Source: Amoebophrya sp. AT5.2
Taxonomy: Eukaryota; Sar; Dinophyceae; Syndiniales; Amoebophryaceae
Direction: 5' to 3'
DNA: 30,528 nt
Assembly: GCA_005223375.1 (NCBI GenBank)
Contig: RXOD01004049.1
Coordinates: 1-30,528 of the forward strand
Part shown: piece by piece, positions 1 through 10,488 of the stretch
How the letters are laid out: the number at the start of each line of letters is the position of its first letter
Position numbering within the stretch: the first letter of the stretch is position 1
Position numbers and translations under genes: made by a program
Notes under the pieces: generated by a model
What the model was told of the DNA's origin: nothing
The model's database searches: none
What the model saw: the letters and a program-made list of their open reading frames with translations, nothing else

Positions 1-596
1 GCCATCGCAGGCCCCGCCGGAGCGCTCGCGAGCGCCCAAAATCCGGCTGCCGCACAGACCGTCGCCAGCGTTGAGACGGCCACGGTTCGGCAATGGGAGG
101 CGAGGAGGCTGCCGCAGCAGCGCGCGCGACGCTCTGCGTACATTTCTGCTGGGGGCGGAATCGCTGCTGCTGCTTCTGCATTGTTTCTGCGACTGTTTTC
201 GGGAGCGCGGCGGGGAAGAGGTGCCGCTGGGATCGCAAGCGCAGAGCCCGCATGCGGCGGCGAGATAGCGGCACAAGGGGCGTCGGTGTGGAGTTGCGCG
301 CCACTCACTATGTGCTCGCCACGGCCGCTACTACTGCTGGCGGCGCCATCCCGCTCCAGCAAAAGCCGTTCTCCCTCGGCCTCGCCGTCGTTCTGGTCCG
401 TCGCATCCGGCGTTGGGGGGGATAACGGCTCTTCGACAACCGTGGAAAGGCCGCGCACGGGACGAAGTGAAATGAACGCAGTTGCTTGATCGTCCTCGGG
501 CAGCAGCCGCTGCCCTTCCGGGTTGTTGTCTTCGTAAGGCAGTACGCCCCTGGTGGCGGAAAGCAAGAGAAAAAGCGCGCCTACCGTTGTCAGCAT
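1..596 (-). CDS. Secreted or membrane protein, 5' portion (runs off the left edge)
   Basis: The minus strand is open from an ATG at 596-594 to base 1, giving 198 complete codons with no stop, so the gene continues beyond the window. The product is not recognised. Its N-terminus (MLTTVGALFLLLSATRGVLP) looks like a cleavable signal peptide. An acidic, Pro/Ser/Ala-rich low-complexity stretch of about 140 residues follows. A hydrophobic stretch near residues 170-195 (VAVSTLATVCAAAGFWALA) could be a membrane span. This suggests a protein with a disordered luminal or extracellular N-terminal region and at least one membrane segment; that is inference. Longer readings in other frames here have no recognisable content. 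The upstream side of the gene is the minisatellite-rich spacer. Confidence 0.55.
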   Translation of the reverse strand, partial: MLTTVGALFLLLSATRGVLPYEDNNPEGQRLLPEDDQATAFISLRPVRGLSTVVEEPLSPPTPDATDQNDGEAEGERLLLERDGAASSSSGRGEHIVSGAQLHTDAPCAAISPPHAGSALAIPAAPLPRRAPENSRRNNAEAAAAIPPPAEMYAERRARCCGSLLASHCRTVAVSTLATVCAAAGFWALASAPAGPAM

Positions 597-689
597 GTTT
601 GGGGGCTTCTGGATGTGGCTGACGATCTTCTGGCCAGCTGCTACGATGTCTTCTTGAGGGCGTCGGGAATGGAAAAGCTAGCCAAGGAA

Positions 690-1397
690 ACAACGCAAAA
701 CAGCACAATGAAACAAGAAGGGAAACAAGAAGGAAGAACGGGACAAGAAGAAGGAGACAGAAACGAAACGGGAAACAGGAAGGAAAAGGAAGGACGCACG
801 CAGGAAACAGACAGGAAAACAAGTACGAAACAAGGAGGGACCGAGAAGAACCTGCGAAGGGGCACACAAGAAGGACACAAATAAAAAAGGAACAAGAGGT
901 AAAGCATGAAAACAAAAAGAGCGATCAAAACAACAAGGAAACGAGCACGGGCCAAGGCGGAAACAAATACCAAACAACTAGGAAACAAACAAAAATCAAA
1001 TCGAGAACAAGGGGCAAAGGAATAGGAAACGAATGGGAAACAAGGGGCAAAGGAGTAGGAAACGAATAGGAAACAAGAAGGAAAAAAGAAGGAAACAAGT
1101 AGGAAAGAAATCCGAAACAAGGAGGAGTCAAGAGGGGAACAAGTAGCGAACAAGCAGGAAACAAGCAGGGAGCAAGTAGGAAACAAGTAGGAAACAAGTG
1201 GGAAACAAGTAGGAAACAAGAAGGAAACAAGAAGGAAACACGTAGGAAACAAATAGGAAACAAGCAGGAAACAAGCAGGAAGCAAGTAGGAAACAAGTAG
1301 GAAACAAGTAGGAAACAAGTAGGAAGCAAGTAGGAAACACGTAGGAAACGAGTAAGAAACAAGTAGGAAACAAGTAGGAACGCAATAGGAAACAAGA
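690..1397 (+). repeat. 11-bp minisatellite array, GGAAACAAGTA orientation
   Basis: The array is built of an 11-bp unit, GGAAACAAGTA, with variants ending AGAA, AGCA or CGTA. It is degenerate from about 690 to 1080 and nearly regular from about 1140 to 1395. Because 11 is not a multiple of 3, all frames give long Leu/Phe/Ser/Val-rich readings on the complement; these are not genes. The same unit occurs in the opposite orientation at 2053-2431. Confidence 0.9.
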
Positions 1398-1488
1398 AGG
1401 GGGGAGGCACTTCCCAAATTGAAAGGCTGAAAAATTTTAACAATTTAGGACACCGGACAGGAGCCTGGCGCGAGCTACAGCGGGTGTG
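1398..1488. other. Spacer between minisatellite and 146-bp repeats
   Basis: Short unique stretch joining the first 11-bp array to the first recognisable 146-bp unit. No gene or motif is seen. Confidence 0.4.
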
Positions 1489-2790
1489 TGGGATGAAAAG
1501 AGCACCCAAAAGCGAGCCAGATTCACCCAATCAACCTGCGAACTGATTGACGTGCGGCGGAGAAAATTTTGTGTGCTTGCGCAAGCGCTGACCTATCTCG
1601 TTTGCGAGCGTTGCGCAGGCGGCAGCTGATTCAGGGGATGAAAAGAGCACCCCAAAGGGAGCCGGATTCACCTCCTGAGCCTGTAAATTAATTAAGACAC
1701 GGCCGAGAAAATTTAGGGCGCTCCATGCTTGCGCGAGCGCTGGGCGCTCTCGTTTCCAAGCGTAACGGTGCGTGGGTCAGAGCCGGTTTAGGGGATAAAC
1801 GTAGAAGAGCACCACAAACGGAGCCAGATTGACCCTGTCAGCCTGCAAACTGATTGACACGTGGCCGAGAAATTTTCGGGCGTATGTGCGAGCACTGGTC
1901 GATCTCGATGGGGAGCCTTCCGCGGACCGCAGCTGGTCTGGGGGATGGAAAGAGCACTCAAAAGGGAGCCGGATTCACCCCCTCAGCCTGGAAACTGATT
2001 GACACGGGGCCGAGAAAATTTCGGGCGCTCGCACAAGCGCTGGCCGCGCTTGTTTCCTTCTTGTTTCCTATTTGTTTCCTACTTGTTTCCTACTTGTTTC
2101 CTACTTGTTTCCTATTTGTTTCCTACTTGTTTCCTTCTTGTTTCCTTCTTGTTTCCTTCTTGCTTCCTACTTGTTTCCTACTTGCTCCCTACTTGTTTCC
2201 TACTTGTTTCCTACTTGTTTCCTACTTGTTTCCTTCTTGTTTCCTTCTTGTTTCGTGCTTGTTTCCTGCTTGTTTCCTACTTGTTTCCTTCTTGTTCCCT
2301 GCTTGTTTCCTACTTGCTCCCTGCTTGTATCCTACTGGTTTCCTACTTGTTTCCTTCTTGTTTCCTTCTTGTTTCCTTCTTGATTCCTACTTGTTTCCTT
2401 CTTGTTTTCTTCTTGTTTCCTACTGTCCCAAAGGGAGCCGGATTCAGCCCCCCAGCCTGCAAACTGATTGACACCTGGCCGAAAAAGTTTCGGGCACTCG
2501 CGCGGGCGCTGGCCGATCTCGCTTGGGAGCGTTGCGCGGGCCGCAGCCGGTGCGGGGGATGAAAAGAGCGCCCCAAAAGGGGGCCGGATTCACCCCCTCA
2601 GCCTGCAAACTGATTGACACGCGGCCGAGAAAATTTCGGGCGCTTGCGCGAGCGCTGGCCGATCTCGCTTGGGAGCGTTGCGCGGGCCGCCGCCGGTGCG
2701 GGGGATGAAAAGAGCGCCCCAATGGGAGCCGGACTCACCCCCTCAGCCTGCAAACCGATCGGCCCGCGGCCGAGAGGGTCCCGGGCTGCT
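1489..2790 (+). repeat. Tandem family of ~146-bp units, interrupted by a minisatellite
   Basis: A unit of roughly 145-155 bp recurs, starting near 1489, 1634, 1788 and 1940, and again (after the minisatellite) near 2552 and 2699. Each carries GGGGATGAAAAGAGC, then GGAGCCGGATTCACCCC, CTGATTGACACG, GGCCGAGAAAATTT, and a GC-rich end containing GCTTGCGC(A/G)AGCGCTGG. The right-hand copies are the most alike and the left-hand ones the most diverged. Apparent ORFs across the units are not conserved in frame. Function is unknown; a satellite-like spacer or decayed repeat family is likely. Confidence 0.8.
2053..2431 (-). repeat. 11-bp minisatellite array, inverted orientation
   Basis: About 34 copies of TACTTGTTTCC and variants (TTCTTGTTTCC, TGCTTGTTTCC), the reverse complement of the unit at 690-1397. 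The array sits inside a 146-bp unit: on its left the unit stops after GCTGGCCGCGCTTG, and on its right the unit resumes at CCCAAAGGGAGCC, so some 65 bp of the unit is missing. Confidence 0.9.
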
Positions 2791-3520
2791 GCGGCTCGCG
2801 GTGCGGGTGGCGCGGGGCGCTGCTGTCTTTTGCCGTGCGGCACGGGCTGCAGCGCGGCGAACCTCTTCGACCAAAGTCAAGGCGCCGGGTCAAGGACTGT
2901 CGCGCAACATTTCGGCCGAGGCCCGCCACTCGGCTTCCCTAGTCCCCTGTGCTCTCTTAGGCGGCGGGCCCCAAGGCAGAGGACGCGAGTAGCTCCGACA
3001 AACTATAATCGCGGAGCATCAGTGTCAGCGGTCATCGAACGCCAAGAGACCAACTGACACCCTGCGCGCCCATCACGATGAAGAATGTCGAACGGGGGCA
3101 ACGTTGTTAGCAAAGTGGAGGGCCTCGCTTTCGCTTCTTGCGCTTCTGGGTTTTAAGCGTGCATGCCGAATCCAAGCAGTGCGTGGTCGTTTTCCTTTGA
3201 AAAAGAAACTGTTCTCGTGCGGCAGCGTGGTGCTTCTTGCGTATCATCCGACGAGGTGCCCGCTTTGCGAGCAGGGGATCTTTCGTTCTCGATCCGTGAA
3301 CGGAGCGCACACGGCGCACTCAGTGTCACCTGAACGCCTGCTACATTTTAGAATTTGCGTTGCTTGGAGTTTCCGCTTGCATTATTTTCAAAAGGCACCC
3401 AAAGCTGGACGGCGCTGCGCCGCTTAAAGTTTTCGATCTGCGGCGCGCCCTGCAATAGGTTCAAAAGCAACAGATCAAAAGCGACGACCTCCGCTCACAC
3501 GGGAAGATTCCAAGAAGAGA
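2791..3520. other. Spacer upstream of the VPS50-like gene
   Basis: About 730 bp with no convincing gene; the ORFs present are short and without recognisable content. It should hold the promoter and 5' untranslated region of the gene starting at 3521, but no core promoter motif could be assigned. Confidence 0.4.
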
Positions 3521-6500
3521 ATGACGACTATCCGTGCGGGCGACAGCATGCTTGATCCTGTTTTACAGCGGGACCACAATTCCTTCTCGTCTTCAGCCTC
3601 GAGCAGCCGCGCGAGCACCCCGCGCGCGCCGGCCGGTGGATCTTCCTCCGCACTCGGCCTGCCCGCCCACGCCGCCGCGACATCCCGGGCGAGAACCGGC
3701 GCGAGGGTCGCCATTCCGCCCGGCCACGACGAGCTGCTCCAGAAGTTGAAGCTTCCGCCGCTCTACTACATCGAAGCCGACGTGCACAAGGTCGCGGCGT
3801 GGGAGTTTGAGCGCGCGTTTCACATTGGTCCAGAAGTAGAAGAGTTTGAGAGCGGCTCCGCCGGTTCCCGCGCAGCTCCTTTTTCGCCGGCGACACCCGC
3901 GGCGAGCTCGTCCTCGTCGTCCTCGCGGCCCGCCGCAGCGTCGCGCGCAAGGCTCCGCGGCGGGCTCCTGGACTCGCAACTGCAGCACATGGAGGCCCAG
4001 ATCGAGGACTACGAGCGCGCCGCGAAGCTGGTGTCCGAAACTTTGTCCGAAAAGGTGCTGCACCACTACCACGCGTTCTCCACGGGCATCAACCTGGTGC
4101 ACGCTGTCAGCACGGAGATGACGCGGATCGAGGTGCTGGTGAAAAACTCGCGGAGGAAGCTGCAGTTCAGTCGCGAAGGGTTGAAACTCACGTCGGACGT
4201 GATCATCGCGAAGGAGCGCAAGCGAAAGAAAATCGAGACGGTGCTGGGAGTGTTGCAGCGGTTTGCAGAGTTTCTGAAGTGGACAGAGGAGATTGGGAAG
4301 TGTTTTCAATCAGATTGCGGGGCCGGCAGGCGTGATCGCGATCATGAGTGGGACGGGGCGGAGGGAGCGAAGGCAGACTACTTGGGGGCGGTCCGCGCGC
4401 TGCGGGAGCTGGAGCGAAGCCTTGCGAGAACGGCATCCTCCCCGGTTCTCGGCGGGGATAGTGGTGCTGGTAGTGTGCAACTCTTACTTCATCGAGAGGA
4501 CCACGACGAGCCGGATTTCGCGTCGCGCTTTTCCTGCGTTGCGGACGCGCGAAAGCGGCTGGGCGAAAAGAAGGCCTTCGTCCAGGGCAAGATTTTGGAC
4601 GGACTGCGCACAGTACTGCTGCGTCGGGGGCGGTTCGCAGCGCCGGAGTACGAGAAAATTCTCCTCGCCGCGGCGGAGAGCCACGACAACGTGCTGGCGC
4701 AGAGGAAAAACTCCACGCACAGCTCGCTGGCCTGCTCGACGTCCGGAAGCGGAAGTGCGAGCTCCTCGAAAGAGGGTGCAGGAAACCTAAACCCAACCGC
4801 GGGGAGCGGCGCAGCCATCAACCTCCTCGGACATCGGACCGCGACCGGGGCCGCTGCGGCACAACTAGGAGGCGCACCACCTGCCGACCCCGCGTTCTCG
4901 GAGCCGTCTACGTCGCGCGCTTCCAGTCGGTCGACTTCGACCACGCGCGCGTCCGTGCTGGGGGCCAACGACCACGCGCCGACGAGACACACCTCCTCAC
5001 CGACCAGCGTGTCCCCCGCGACGATGGTCAGTGAGGTGTTTCTCGACGCCGTCGTGTCTGTCGCAAACCGGACGCAAAATAGGTTTAAGCGCGCGGGCGA
5101 GGACGAGGTGGACAGATCCTGCTACGTCCTGTGTCTGTCGCATCTTCTCGAGGAGTTTGTGGAGCTCTTGTACCGCTGGAAGCACGACGTCTGTGGCTGG
5201 CACCGGACGAAGCTCTTGGAGTGTTCCAAGGAGGAAAGAGAAGACGCACCAGAAGGTCGTCGTGGAAGCAAGTCCGCCGAAGAGCTGCTACTGTGCCACG
5301 ACGTGCTGGAGGAGCTCTTGGAGGGGCAGCGGGCCTTGTGGGATAAGATGCAGTATCAACTCTCCCTGCTCCTCCTCTCGTGGCACTTCGACGAACATTT
5401 AAGAGAGAACGAGTTCTACCACTGCGTCTTCCTCCTGCTCCTGTTCGCGGAGGAAGGCGATCACTTCTTCGCACCGGTGGAAGGAGCAGACGAGAGGAAC
5501 CACAAACCAAAGCTCCCCCCGGGGGCAAGAACTGCGAACGCGCGAGCGAATCCGCAATCGCATTCGACGCCGACGAAATCTTTGAGGAACACGCTGAAGA
5601 CGCTGTCCCACCACTGGATAGAAGCGATCTTCCGCAACGGTTGGCTGTCCACGCATCAGTTTTTGAGCCAGGAAAGCTGGCAGCGGATACCCATCATCTC
5701 CGCAGGAGAAAACGAAAACACCACAGGATTCTCGATGGTCGACAAGCGGTTCTCGATCCTGCAAACTTTGGCGGACGTTGGGTCGAACCTTACGTTCGCG
5801 CAGAGCAAGCGGCTCCTGCACTTTGAGATGGTAGGAAGAACAAGTACGACCACCACTTCATCCTCGTCCAACACGAGAATATCTAAGATGGAGCTGATTG
5901 GGGAGGAGTGGGCGCGCGCGAACTTGTTCACGAACTACGATCCGAGCGTGAACTTGTGCCGCAACCGCAGTGTCGGGGAAGAAGAGCGCCGTGCCGGGGC
6001 AGTTTCGGGGATAAATTGTACCAACGATTTTTCTACCAGTACGTCGTCCTCCGACGAGGAGGGTGTAAACGTAAACAGTGCGGCCCCGGAGGTGTCGAAA
6101 ACGCAGCGGAAAGTGGCGAATCTGCTCGAGCACGGCGCCGTGTTGGCGACTTCGACGGTGCAGGTTTCGCAGCACGTGATGCTGAAGCTGATCCGCGCTC
6201 TGAGTTACCTGGACGTGCTTGCAGCGGTTGACGGGCTCTCGGCAACCGGCGGTCATCAGGGGGTCCAGACGCAGCCTTCCGGGGGCCGGACTGGTCCGGA
6301 CGCGCTCGCGTCCGAGGTGCAAACCTACATTGCGCAACTCTTTGAGTACTACCTCTACCTCGCCTGCTGCGCCTCCCTCTCCAAGCACGACCTGAAGTGC
6401 TACCTCGGAAAGGTCGACCTCCTCGGGAGCTTCCAAAGCGCGACTGCTTCCGCCGCGGCTTCTTCCGCTCCCGCTACTTCCGGTCAACAACATCTGGCAG

Positions 6501-7892
6501 ACAGCGGACAACTACATCAAATCGAACAAAGCAAATCGGCAGTCGCGCCGGTGCAGTGGCCAAAGGTTTTTGCGAAGTACCGGAACTTCCTGCTCCAATC
6601 GCTGGGCCCGCGACTGCGTGAACGTCTCCTGCACGTCCAGGACTACATCATCGAAAACGAAAACTTCGCCGCGGCGGACGTGAATCTGCTGGATATGACC
6701 GCGTGCGGTTGTTCTACTTCTACTGCATCGACTTCAACGAGCAGTAGGCTCTCCGGTTTGGCCGAGCGCGCGGTCGCGGTCGAGAGTTGCTTCGGGCTGC
6801 TGCGGACGGTCGCAAAGACTTTGTCCACTTTTGGAAACGGCCGCTCAGGAAACGGGATGCGCGAATTTCTGGAGCAGGCGGAGAAGTGCTGCGAAGAACT
6901 GAGACAGGTGCGCTGCGTTTTTCGATCGGCGATGTCCCATCGTAAGTAAATCCGCTACAGTTACACCTGTCGTCCTCGAGGGACAACTTGAAATTCTCAC
7001 AACCAACGCCCAGGTGGTCTACTACTGCGCTGCGCGGGATCTGCTCTATCTGAGTCAGGACTCCGCCATCACGCTGGACACCTTCTGTTCTGAGGTGCTC
7101 GCGCTTGCAAACGACGTTCCCCCCAACGACGGTTCGACGCGCATCTACTTCGACCAGATGACGCTGCAGTTGCAGGACCTTTCGCGCCGCATCCCCTGCT
7201 GTGGCGGCGGCAGTCTGCCGCACTTTGTGCAGAAGAAGATCTGGTGCGGCGTGGAATATCACTTTTTGCTAGCGTGCACCGATGCACTGGCGCGCGCGGA
7301 AGCGGGCCGGGGGAGAGCATGGCTGGCGGAAGGGTAAGTATTATCAATTTAATACTTGATCGAACCGATCATGCCGATAGCTGTCGTAAATGTGAAAATT
7401 GACACGCAGCATTTCGAAAATCACAGCTTCCTCGCACTTCGTTCGCGTATCCGCGAAGCGCGCGACCGACAGACGGCGAAAGCAGCGACGCTACTGAATA
7501 AAATTACCCGCGGCGGGGAAGAGCAGGCTTCTCCCAAAGCTTGTGCGCGACAACGCGACTCTTCCAACGTCGGCAACCTCGACGCGCACGGTCGTGAGCT
7601 GACGAAAACCGTTTGGCGCGAGCTGGTGGGCAGGGAAGTGATGGCGCAACTGAATGGGACCGGGAAAAGTTGTGAATCGTCTGAGGAAGAAGGCTCCTCC
7701 TCCGACGGGGGTTTTCTGGACGTTGAATTTGAGGAGTGGTCGCGCGCGCATAAGGAGTATCCCCTCGAATTGCACGTAAATTTGCTGAAAAGCGGCGGCG
7801 GGAAATCGGTAGCGGTGATGCAAGAACTCCTCACGGAGCTGTGCATTATGGCGCAATCAGAGCTGGAGAGCAGGAGCAGCAACCCGATGTAA
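3521..7892 (+). CDS. VPS50: VPS50/syndetin-like subunit of the EARP tethering complex
   Basis: Three exons, 3521-6907, 7014-7333 and 7427-7892, join in phase through introns 6908-7013 (GTGCGC..CCAG) and 7334-7426 (GTAAGT..CACAG). The product is 1390 aa, longer than the roughly 960 aa of animal VPS50. Residues about 70-250 resemble the Vps54/VPS50 N-terminal region: LPPLYYIEADV, a long helical stretch, then NSRRKLQFSREGLKLTSD. The C-terminus resembles the syndetin C-terminal domain (formerly DUF2451), with GVEYHF in exon 2 and EFEEWSRAHKEYP in exon 3. In this family the protein helps tether endosome-derived vesicles for recycling. Ser/Thr/Ala/Gly-rich insertions, e.g. residues 400-500, explain the extra length. 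The ATG at 3521 is the first Met of the long open frame. Family assignment is from remembered motif resemblance, not a search. Confidence 0.72.
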
Positions 7893-8122
7893 AAGACCGA
7901 GTTGCCAACTCAATGGATTCAGGAATACAGATTGCACAAAATGATGGCACAATTTCGGGCGCTGGCAGTTGCCGCTCGCGCCTTTTGGTCGCATTTGATC
8001 CAGGTCGTTATTGGAAGCGAGTTTTATTCCTGTGAAGACTTAAGAAAGTAGTCATGCGGTTGCGGAGCGATCTTATATTTTTGTTTTCGGCTCCTGTCTG
8101 ACTTCGTCGGTTTAGCGACGTT

Positions 8123-9433
8123 ATGTCAAGAAGAGTTTCCTTCGTGCACGAGCGAGGTGAGCGGATCTCCATCTCCGGTCGCGTTTTTAGAAAAGTGTAC
8201 TGGAGGGATACGACTACTCGACGAGAGCTACCTATCGGTCGACTCGCGAGACTGTGCGCTCCTGGTGGAACAAGCGGTACGGAGAGTCGTGCAATCAACA
8301 ATCGAGATAAGTACGAAATACAGAAGTTTGGAAATAGATCACGAAAAGACTCCGACGATGGTGGTCCGCGTCACCCAGATCATTCAGCATATGCTGAAAA
8401 ACCCAGAGTCCTACCCCGGACCGCACAACAAATCGCAGCCCCGCACGTCGCAAGCTTTCCAGCCACTGGACCCGGAAAGACAGCTCCGGTTGATCTACGA
8501 CGCGCTCGTGCTGAGACTAAAGGAACTCCTGGCAGAAGGGTGCCGTGTTTTCTTTTTGATCGAAGTGATCATGGCAGCCGTCGCTTTTGTTTCTCTCATC
8601 CATGTTGACAAGTACGCAGGTGATTTAACTCCACTAATTCGACTGATCGAACATCGATGGATCGTCTACCGATACATAAGTAGGTATATCAGATGAATCA
8701 CACACGCATCTTCAGGAGCTCGGTGTCGATAGAAAACCTGGGGGCGTTCAGCTTTGCACCCGCATGGCACAACGCGAAGTACGGCCCCGACTTCGTTTCC
8801 AAGGTACCCTGCTTCGTGCCGCACAAGAAGCTCCAAGTCGCATGCCCAAAGTACCTATAATTAAATTCCAATTTTTAATACTCCTGCCTACTTATTGATT
8901 TGTTCCTGCTCCTGGTGGCTTTTCTTTGATGATTTCGGCCGTTGATGACAATTTTTGTCTCTCGTGATCGGATCAACGGGCCATACGCTTACTCGCGCCA
9001 AAACATCGCAGCTACAAGCCATCAACGCAGAGGCTCGAGCTGGACACGCAAGCGCTCACCACGGCACAGAGCGTACCCGCCAAAGTGCGATTCTTGAACG
9101 AGGTACTCTTAGTACTTCTTCCCTTAAAGCACCTGAAACGTCCTTTACTACCACGCACGTTATGTGTTTTCCTGACCATGTTCTGTACGGTTAAATGTTT
9201 GTGATTGTATGCGTTTGTTTATTTCCCCCCCCACAGGTCCCACTCGCGTCGGGATGCTACTACAAGGCGGAGGTCGTGAAGTCAGCCATGAAGCAGTTCT
9301 TCATCGCTGTCATCGATCTTGCAGAGCGTGGCTACGACATCGAGCTTGACCTCGCGGACGTTGTGGTATTTTTCTAATTCTTTACCTTACGTACACGTTC
9401 ACGTACTTCTCGAAGAACACGAACTTCATCTTC
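8123..9433 (+). pseudogene. Tandem HU-domain (CCDC81-like) protein, 5' portion, broken by a retrotransposon
   Basis: Exons 8123-8156, 8191-8539, 8716-8850, 9012-9102, 9237-9365 and 9416-9433 (truncated by the element) join in phase. Introns are 34, 176, 161, 134 and 50 bp, all GT-AG. The first HU-like domain spans the second intron: a helical run ending in LKELLAEG, then SSVSIENLGAFSF, the 'internal LG.F' signature of CCDC81-type HU domains, and VPCFVPHKKL. The second begins VPLASGCYYKAEVVKSAMKQ and continues to GYDIELDLADVV. CCDC81 relatives are centrosomal or ciliary proteins in animals; that role here is inference. The 34-bp first intron and the 50-bp fifth intron are the weakest calls. 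The gene resumes at 20792. Confidence 0.62.
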
Positions 9434-9562
9434 CTTATCCATAAATATCAGAAGTCGAGGGGGTTTTCGTCTGAGATCGTATGTCTGTTGCCTCTCGTCC
9501 TTTCACCATTCCCATACACAACAGGGCTGAAACTGTCACTAAGTGCCTTTGTTTGTCTCTTT
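9434..9562 (+). repeat. Split direct repeat A1 (left end of the element)
   Basis: 129 bp beginning CTTATCCATAAATATCAG and ending GTTTGTCTCTTT, repeated without a visible mismatch at 20338-20466. The preceding base differs between the copies (C at 9433, T at 20337), which fixes the left boundary. Confidence 0.95.
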
Positions 9563-10164
9563 ATGTTTACCTGACTCTACCACCCTGGTGTTGTTCCTGT
9601 CCTTGTGACACGTCCAACCACGGGAGGAAGAGTTGTTTCCGGCTGGGACGGCAGGTACTGCCGCGTTTGTGGTCCGATTTTTATTGGACTGTGAACACGG
9701 TAGTTTTTAAACATGAGATAAGCATCGAAGCACGGCAGTTTCTGTATGATAAACACAATCCATTTCTATGGATAGTGGCCCTCCCTCTCACTGTTGCGAC
9801 CGAGCTTCAGGTGGTGACCGAACCACGAGAGGATTCACCTGACACCACACACCATACCCAATACACCATACACCATACACCATACACCATACGCCATTCA
9901 CCATACACCTTTTCTCAGCCGCTCCCCTGAAGGATGTGAGCGTGCGTCGTGAACCTGTGAGGCCCTTTGCTCATAGTATGAGCCGTTCGACCTCGTTGTC
10001 AAGCTCGACATGTCGGAATCGACTTCCATGAGTTTCGATGTTCGTCTCCACTCGTTTTGGCTGCCTCGAGCGACGCTCTTTTCTTTATCTTCGAAATGAA
10101 GCCTTCTTTCCAAAAAACCAAAGATTGTGGGTGTTGTTGTGTGTTTTTTCTGAAAAGCCACGAG
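9563..10164 (+). other. Leader region of the element, with a 7-bp tandem repeat
   Basis: About 600 bp between A1 and the first small ORF. A short tandem array of ACACCAT units runs from about 9846 to 9909. No coding sequence is convincing; an ATG-led frame from 9481 covers A1 but has no recognisable content. The region probably contains the element's 5' untranslated leader. Confidence 0.5.
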
Positions 10165-10413
10165 ATGGCAGAACAGCAGGCCGAATACCTGGACATGCTC
10201 AAATACGAGAATCTGGTTTTCAGTGTTGATGGAACCAGAGTAAAGCGATTCATAACAAGAATCATGTTTAAGCGTGATCACCCTCCCGATGGAGTGGCGC
10301 TACCTCAAAACATCACAGAGGAGCAAAGAAGTAGTCCTTCCGAGTTGGCAAAAGCCATCAGAACTGGAAACCTGGCCTTTGCGGCACGACCACTCGTCAA
10401 AACAAAGATGTAA
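10165..10413 (+). CDS. Element-encoded small ORF1, unknown function
   Basis: 82 codons from ATG 10165 to TAA 10413. The open frame extends upstream, with another ATG at 10096, but the upstream residues are low-complexity Cys/Phe. The start at 10165 (MAEQQAEYLDMLKYENLVFS) gives a compact, mixed-charge, soluble-looking product. No family is recognised. It lies inside the retrotransposon, upstream of ORF2 and gag, where DIRS elements do not normally carry a gene. It could be an accessory protein, a captured host fragment, or an exon of a longer spliced product with ORF2 (75 bp away). Confidence 0.45.
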   Translation: MAEQQAEYLDMLKYENLVFSVDGTRVKRFITRIMFKRDHPPDGVALPQNITEEQRSSPSELAKAIRTGNLAFAARPLVKTKM

Positions 10414-10488
10414 CATCCTGTTTGCCTTCACACCTTTCGTTCCTCTTGTATAGCTTTTTGTGTTGTCACCCTCGAGTTACTGTATACG

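Noticed and set aside
641..1530. Long Leu/Phe/Ser-rich minus-strand ORFs over the left minisatellite
   Set aside because: An 11-bp unit gives an open 11-residue repeat in several frames at once. The frames have no domain, overlap each other, and mirror the plus-strand ORFs over the right array.
690..2431. CRISPR-like array
   Set aside because: The units are 11 bp, contiguous and without unique spacers, in a eukaryotic context.
1854..2722. ORFs across the 146-bp repeats and the right-hand array
   Set aside because: Frames are not conserved between repeat copies and consist of array translation plus repeat sequence on either strand.
8540..8698. Hydrophobic segment (FFLIEVIMAAVAFVSLI) read as a membrane span in the HU protein
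   Set aside because: It lies in the intron 8540-8715; splicing joins LLAEG to the SSVSIENLG strand expected in an HU domain.
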